Assembly (NCBI RefSeq): GCF_033568475.1
Contig: NC_133123.1
Span: 131,784,930-131,848,929, forward strand
Direction: 5' to 3'
DNA: 64,000 nt
Source of the DNA: Henckelia pumila
Lineage: Eukaryota; Streptophyta; Magnoliopsida; Lamiales; Gesneriaceae
Made by a program: the position numbers and the translations under genes. Positions within the stretch are counted from its first letter, which is position 1. Each line of letters begins with the position of its first letter. The notes beneath the pieces were generated by a model. That model did not search any database. It saw only the letters and a list, made by a program, of their open reading frames with translations, and was not told the DNA's origin. This document shows, one piece after another, positions 58,710 to 64,000 of this stretch.

Positions 58710-58812
58710 CAGGTTGCTCAGATCAAACGATTGAATTAATCAATTGTACAAAATTTTTGAGTCTCGGTTTTTGAAACAAAATAAATATTTTTAAATAAAA
58801 TTTTTTTTTTTT

Positions 58813-59186
58813 CGGGGCAAAACCCGGGCAGCGATTGGATCGCTGCCCGGAGGGGGCGGCGATGGTCGCTGCCCCCGGGGGAGGCGCACGGCGCCGCCCA
58901 GGGCGGCGACCGTCGCCGCCCAAAGGGGGCGCACGGCGCCGCCCAGGGCAGCGCAGTGCGCTGCCCAGGGCAGCGCAGTGCGCTGCCCAGCGCAGCGCTG
59001 GGCGCTGCGCAGGGCAGCGCCGGGGCGGCGCTGGGCGCCGCCCAGGGCGACGCACGGCGCCGCCCAGCGGCGGCACCAGGCGCCGCCAGGGCAGCGATAG
59101 TCGCTGCCCTAAGGGGGCAGCCGGGCTGCCCCCGGCCCGCGCCCCGGGTGCGGGCCGGCCCGGGAGTGTCCCGGGCGGCCCGCGGG
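58813..59186. repeat. GC-rich minisatellite island in Copia leader
   Basis: About 370 bp of almost pure G/C, built of GCGCCGCCCAGGGC-like and CAGGGCAGCGCAGTGCGCTG-like units with many inverted arms, set in AT-rich sequence. Open frames within it (for example 58835-59206) are composition artefacts. Confidence 0.85.
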
Positions 59187-59399
59187 AAAAATTATATTTT
59201 TATTAAAAATTAATTTTAATATGTTAAAATTTTATTTTTGGTCCGGTCAAAAATTGTTTCTGATTGGTTCACGAGATTTCGGATCGAATTGTTCGAGTCC
59301 GTAAATTTTAAAATTGATTTTGGATAAATTTGAATTTTTGGAAAATTTTAATGTTTTATCCGTAAATTGAATTTTGAAATCAATTATTTTGGTACAATT

Positions 59400-59555
59400 G
59401 ATGATAAGATATGATCTTATGATATATTGAGTAAAATATGATTTTATTTGTAAAATTGGATTTTATAGATAAAATATGATTTTATTTGATATAGAGATAA
59501 AATATGATTTTATATGTGAAATGAGATTTTATATATAAAATATGATTTTATCTTG
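59400..59555. repeat. Short AT-rich repeats AAATATGATTTTAT
   Basis: About six imperfect copies of a motif like AAATATGATTTTAT in the Copia leader. Confidence 0.75.
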
Positions 59556-60233
59556 TTTAAATTTGAATTGCCACTGCATGTTATCCAATAAATTAATTTT
59601 GAATTAAATGTTATTGGATAAGGATGATCGATTGCCATGACCAATTTTGTAGGTGTATGTTAGGAATTTACATTTTGTTTTTATTGTTGTTGGTTTTATT
59701 AATGGGCCTGGTTTATGGCCCGATATGAATGTCATATGTAATAAAAGTGGGCTTGGTTTATAGCCCGTTCCCACCCCTAAAAATGTATCCCCTACTTGTC
59801 ATTGTTATTTATTGTAAATACATTAGATTTAGTGGGAGATCAAGATTTGGAGACGGTGGGCCCAGCAGACAATAAAGACTGAAGAAATGTAAATTGGAAG
59901 CACATGTAATAGGATTGCATTGCATACTGCATATCACCTAGGATTGGACTAAGACCCGTGATTGGCAACCACGGGTCAATTAGAAATGGAATCGATCATC
60001 CTATATAATATTTGATATTATGATTGTATGCATATTTAGACATAATTGCGTGAATCCGGCAAGCATGCAATAAATTAAATATGATGAGACAAATATTTTT
60101 ATAATTAAAAATCCCTCATTTTAAATATGATTTAAAATTTATATCAAGATAAATAAAGGAAATTTAAATTTGTTTAAATGTTCCCACCTTCCATCAACGG
60201 TCAATGTATGTGATGCTACCCGCGGATACGGTC

Positions 60234-60518
60234 CGGCTCATATTATTGGGGGGGCCCGTCCGTCGGAAAGCTGTACATTGGATCGACAAATGTTGTAAGT
60301 TGGGTGGAACTCCCATGGGATTGGCTCATATTATTGGGGGATCCACATGGCGACCGTCCATCACAACTTAATATTGATGGGTCATCTTGACATGTCACTT
60401 TAAACGGCGTCATATTATTGGGCCCTTATTGGACATGAGGTAAATACATGGGGGTTGCTTTGGAAGCAATTGGGCTCTACCTTTTGAGAATTATGGTTGG
60501 CTGATATTATTCGGGACC
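60234..60518 (+). repeat. Four GGCTCATATTATTGGGG motifs in Copia leader
   Basis: Copies at 60234, 60322, 60409 and 60499, spaced 87-90 bp, each followed by G/C-rich text (GGGCCC, GGATCC, GGGCCC, GGGACC). It is a diverged ~90-bp tandem repeat upstream of gag. Confidence 0.8.
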
Positions 60519-60704
60519 ATAAGTTTGTCAATTGGACTCCATGTTCTCACTAAGGAAAAAGTTTCCCGTTTTCACTAGAGGGTGGTGAAATCGTTAAAAT
60601 AGTAGGAGTGAGATTCATAAAATTAAATTCGCCTATTTTATGTCTTAGTAAATTGTTAAACAATCATTGATATATGTCTGTTTTTCTTTTCAGTATTTCA
60701 TACA

Positions 60705-63700
60705 ATGAATTCGCGAAATCCATTATTCTCGATCCTCGAACAAAACAAGTTGACTGGCGCCAACTATACGGAATGGTTCCGGAAGTTGAAGATTGTCTTA
60801 ACTTCGGAGAAAATGCTCTACGTGTTAGAGAAAGCACCTCCGAAGGAAGCACCAGCTGACATAAGTCCAGAGGAATTGGCCAAACTTGATGCATGGTGTG
60901 ACCATGACATCAAGACCAAATGCTATATGCAAGCCTCGATGTCTGATGAACTCCAGAGGCGATTTGAGGACACGGTGAATGCTGCTGACATTCATGCGCA
61001 ACTCAAGGAACTTTTTGGGGCTCAGTCGAGGGCTGAAAGGTTCGCTACTGTTAAGGAGTTGATGACGTGCCGCATGCGTGAAGGGACTTCGGTCCGTGAT
61101 CATGGGGTACGAGTGATTTGGCTCATACAGAAGTTGGCGACCCTAGATTTGGTGTTGGAGCATGAACTCAATGTGGATTTATTGCTTCTGTCTCTTCCTT
61201 CTTCATTTGATGGATTTGTGATAAATTTTAATATGAACAAGATAGAGGCCACCCTAGAAGAGATGGTCAATATGCTCGTTACATATGAATCCACACTTAA
61301 GAAGGATAAGCCAGCTTTCTTGGTGGGCTCCTCATCTTCTGCTAAGAAGGGGCCAAGTATGAAGGGCAAGAAACGTTCTACCCCACCCAAGAAAGTCGAG
61401 CCCGAGAAGAAGCAAAAGACAAAGGCTTCAAACAATGGAAAATCCAAGGATGTTTGCCATTACTGCAAGAAGCCGGGTCATTGGAAGCGCAACTGCAAGG
61501 AATATCTTGAGCAGTTGGGAACTGCAAAGGGTATGTTCTATATTGAAATAAACATGTCACTTAATACAACTTCTTGGGTATTGGATACCGGATGTGGATC
61601 TCACATTTGCAATGATTTGCAGGTGATGACAAGAAGTCGCAGGCTTAGAATGGGTGAGACCCAGCTGAGGCTCGGGAATGGTTCCAGAGTTGAAGCTACG
61701 GCCATTGGAGATGTTTGTTTGACTTTGCAGAACGGTTTTAAATTATTGTTAAGAGATGTTTTATTTGTGCCAGATTTAATTAAAAACATTATTTCTATTT
61801 CTATGCTTGATAGAGATGGTTATTCTTGCAATTTTGTGAATGGGATTTGCAATATTTACAAGAATGAATGTTTAATTGGAAATGGACAACTTGAAAACGA
61901 TCTATACAACTTAAAACTAAAAGACGTTCCAGTGAATTATGTTGATAAACCGGCGACAACAAACAAAAGGAAAATCGATAGTCAAAACCCGGCAAACCTT
62001 TGGCATGCTAGGCTAGGTCATATTTCCTCAAGGAGGATGAACAAGCTAGTGGGAGAGGGCATGTTTGATATGTCTGATATCAACTCTCTACCTACTTGTG
62101 AATCCTGCCTAAAAGGAAAAATGACTAAATCTCCTTTTAAGGGGAAACCTGAGCGTAGTCAGAATCTGTTGGATTTGATCCATACAGATGTTTGTGGTCC
62201 ATTTAGAGTAGGGACTCAACATGGCCACACCTACTTCATTACCTTTACTGATGATTATTCAAGGTATGGGTATTTATATTTAATGAAATATAAGTCTGAA
62301 GCATTTGAAAAGTTCAAAGAATTCAAGGCTGAAGTAGAAAACAAGCTAGGTAAAAGTATTAAAGCACTTCGATCGGATCGAGGTGGAGAATACTTGAGTA
62401 CCGAGTTTTTGGACTATCTGAAAGAGAATGGGATTCTCTCTCAGTGGACTCCTCCTATGACACCACAGCTTAATGGTGTATCGGAGCGTCGTAATCGAAC
62501 TTTGTTGGACATGGTTCGATCTATGATGAGCTTCACTGAGCTTCCACCTTCGTTTTGGGGCTATGCGCTTGAAACGGCGGTATTGTTGTTGAACAACGTC
62601 CACACTAAAGCAGTGGACAAAACACCATACGAGTTATGGAATGGCAAAGCTCCTAAGTATTCGTACTTGAGGATTTGGGGATGTCCTGCTTACGTGAAGC
62701 GGACAGTGGGAGATAAGTTGGATAGTCGATCCAGCTTATGTTATTTTGTAGGGTATCCGAAGAATTCAATCGGATATTATTTCTATTATCCTGCTGAAAC
62801 AAAGGTGTTTGTTTCTAGGAATGCCACCTTCTTGGAGAAGGAGTTCTTATTGGATAAGAAAGGCGAGATGATGGAACTCGAAGAAGTTCGAGAAGAACCC
62901 GAAATACAAAATAACGATCCTACACCTCAGGAACCATTGCTGGACACGCATGCACCTAGAAGATCCGAAAGGACTTCTAGACCTCCAGTTCGATATGGTC
63001 TTCTTCTTGAAGGGGATCAAGATGAACCCGACATTGGATGTGATCCAAGAAACTTCAAGGAAGCAATTTCTGATGCGGATTCAAATTTATGGCTTGAAGC
63101 TATGCAGTCAGAATTGGATTCGATGCATACAAACCAAGTTTGGTCTTTAGTAGATCCTCCCGATGGAATTGTTCCAATAGGGTGTAAATGGATCTACAAA
63201 AGAAAGCTTGGGCCTGATGGTAAGGTATTGACCTACAAGGCGCGATTGGTGGCGAAAGGTTATACTCAAAGGCAAGGAGTTGACTATGATGAAACCTTTT
63301 CACCAGTTGCTATGTTCAAGTCCATAAGAATCCTTATTGCCATAGCTGCATGGTATGACTATGAGATATGGCAAATGGATGTGAAGACTGCTTTTCTTAA
63401 TGGAGACATTAAGGAAGAAATCTATATGAAGCAGCCTGAGGGGTACACATCCATGGGAAGCGAGCATAAGGTATGCAAGCTTCAGAGATCAATTTATGGT
63501 CTAAAACAAGCATCAAGAAGTTGGAACCAGAAATTTGATGAAACAATTAAAGATTTTGGTTTCATCAAGAACCCGGAGGAACCTTGCGTGTACAAGAAAG
63601 TAGTTAAGGATGCGGTGACATTCTTAGTACTTTATGTTGATGACATCCTACTCATTGGGAATGATGTAGGGATGTTGCAGTCAACAAAGATATGGTTATC

Positions 63701-64000
63701 AGGTAGATTTTCGATGAAGGATTTGGGAGAGGCATCCTACATTCTTGGGATACAGATCTATAGAGATAGGTCTAAGAGAATGATAGGACTCACTCAATCA
63801 ACCTACATCGATACCATATTGAAACGGTTTTCAATGGATGGGTCCAAAAGAGGACATCTACCCATGTGTCATGGAGTTTCTCTATCCAAGTCTATGTGTC
63901 CCAAGACTGATGAAGAGATAGAGAATATGACACATGTACCATATGCGTCAGCTATAGGTAGTATCATGTATGGGATGATATCTACCAGACCGGATGTAGC
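60705..64000 (+). CDS. Copia gag-pol polyprotein, open to window edge (partial)
   Basis: Start ATG 60705, then at least 1098 residues without a stop. Order: Gag (UBN2-like, L-T-G-A-N-Y near residue 16), zinc knuckle C-H-Y-C-K-K-P-G-H-W-K-R-N-C near 61455-61500, protease W-V-L-D-T-G-C-G-S near 61575, integrase HHCC (W-H-A-R-L-G-H ... C-E-S-C, about 61999-62110) and catalytic D, D, E (H-T-D-V-C; R-S-D-R-G-G-E; G-V-S-E-R), then reverse transcriptase with Y-V-D-D-I near 63632. RNase H starts beyond the edge. All catalytic residues that can be seen are present, so this copy could be autonomous if the right part is intact. Confidence 0.94.
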   Translation, partial: MNSRNPLFSILEQNKLTGANYTEWFRKLKIVLTSEKMLYVLEKAPPKEAPADISPEELAKLDAWCDHDIKTKCYMQASMSDELQRRFEDTVNAADIHAQLKELFGAQSRAERFATVKELMTCRMREGTSVRDHGVRVIWLIQKLATLDLVLEHELNVDLLLLSLPSSFDGFVINFNMNKIEATLEEMVNMLVTYESTLKKDKPAFLVGSSSSAKKGPSMKGKKRSTPPKKVEPEKKQKTKASNNGKSKDVCHYCKKPGHWKRNCKEYLEQLGTAKGMFYIEINMSLNTTSWVLDTGCGSHICNDLQVMTRSRRLRMGETQLRLGNGSRVEATAIGDVCLTLQNGFKLLLRDVLFVPDLIKNIISISMLDRDGYSCNFVNGICNIYKNECLIGNGQLENDLYNLKLKDVPVNYVDKPATTNKRKIDSQNPANLWHARLGHISSRRMNKLVGEGMFDMSDINSLPTCESCLKGKMTKSPFKGKPERSQNLLDLIHTDVCGPFRVGTQHGHTYFITFTDDYSRYGYLYLMKYKSEAFEKFKEFKAEVENKLGKSIKALRSDRGGEYLSTEFLDYLKENGILSQWTPPMTPQLNGVSERRNRTLLDMVRSMMSFTELPPSFWGYALETAVLLLNNVHTKAVDKTPYELWNGKAPKYSYLRIWGCPAYVKRTVGDKLDSRSSLCYFVGYPKNSIGYYFYYPAETKVFVSRNATFLEKEFLLDKKGEMMELEEVREEPEIQNNDPTPQEPLLDTHAPRRSERTSRPPVRYGLLLEGDQDEPDIGCDPRNFKEAISDADSNLWLEAMQSELDSMHTNQVWSLVDPPDGIVPIGCKWIYKRKLGPDGKVLTYKARLVAKGYTQRQGVDYDETFSPVAMFKSIRILIAIAAWYDYEIWQMDVKTAFLNGDIKEEIYMKQPEGYTSMGSEHKVCKLQRSIYGLKQASRSWNQKFDETIKDFGFIKNPEEPCVYKKVVKDAVTFLVLYVDDILLIGNDVGMLQSTKIWLSGRFSMKDLGEASYILGIQIYRDRSKRMIGLTQSTYIDTILKRFSMDGSKRGHLPMCHGVSLSKSMCPKTDEEIENMTHVPYASAIGSIMYGMISTRPDV

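Larger units (their letters stand above)
56832..64000 (+). mobile_element. Ty1/Copia retrotransposon, 5' part, apparently intact
   Basis: 5' LTR 56832-58696, primer-binding site, a ~2 kb leader and an open gag-pol frame from 60705 to the window edge. It inserted into the 5' LTR of the minus-strand chromovirus, with GACTT as the presumed left target duplication. The long LTR and domain form recall the Angela/Tork side of plant Copia; the lineage is not certain. The 3' LTR is outside the window. Confidence 0.92.

Noticed and set aside
58723-59206. Three long Pro/Arg/Ala-rich frames on both strands
   Set aside because: All lie in the GC-rich island, where stop codons are rare by composition alone.

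Overview
This is a window of a flowering-plant nuclear genome, most likely a eudicot. It has GT-AG introns, plant-type housekeeping genes (PIP2 aquaporin, SYF2, DUF1279/FAM210-like, TRAPPC2L, RPN3) and plant lineages of LTR retrotransposons, hAT elements and MITEs. The species cannot be named from the sequence. Most of the window is mobile DNA. Cellular genes lie at about 14.1-15.2 kb and in one gene island at 26.7-37.8 kb.

1-10.35 kb: an Athila/Tat-type Ty3/Gypsy element on the minus strand, with its 5' LTR at 8949-10352. Its gag is split by a complete chromovirus (612-8412, plus strand) flanked by the 5-bp duplication CCTTG. 10.35-14.0 kb: an A-rich 62-bp tandem repeat, AT-rich sequence, and a solo LTR (12054-13426) with the duplication TGACC. 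14.1-15.2 kb: a four-exon PIP2 aquaporin gene. 16.0-25.7 kb: two copies of one Ty1/Copia family in opposite orientation. The minus copy (16047-22245) is inserted inside the 5' LTR of the plus copy (16030-25710), so a large inverted repeat results.

26.7-37.8 kb: the gene island, SYF2 (-), DUF1279/FAM210-like (+), TRAPPC2L (+), RPN3 (-). SYF2 and the DUF1279 gene share a short bidirectional promoter with site II and telo-box motifs. MITEs sit in introns of SYF2 and RPN3. RPN3 uses one GC-AG intron.

38.3-49.9 kb: a candidate tRNA-derived SINE, foldback MITEs, a decayed Myb/SANT-like gene of the kind linked to PIF/Harbinger elements, and two degenerate hAT elements of one family (41161-44282 minus, 45763-49012 plus). 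Each hAT has TAGACCTGGCCA termini and an exact 8-bp target duplication. 49.9-64 kb: an old LTR fragment, then a minus-strand chromovirus (50457-56831) whose 5' LTR is broken by a Ty1/Copia element (56832 to beyond the window). That Copia element has an open gag-pol frame up to the window edge.

The most unusual signals are: arrays of short perfect or near-perfect palindromes in LTRs of several chromovirus families, placed just upstream of the TATA box in two of them; a conserved 57-aa hydrophobic small ORF with its own TATA box upstream of gag in both copies of the inverted Copia family; decay of the first chromovirus by in-frame nonsense changes alone; and hairpin arrays in the subterminal DNA of the plus-strand hAT.
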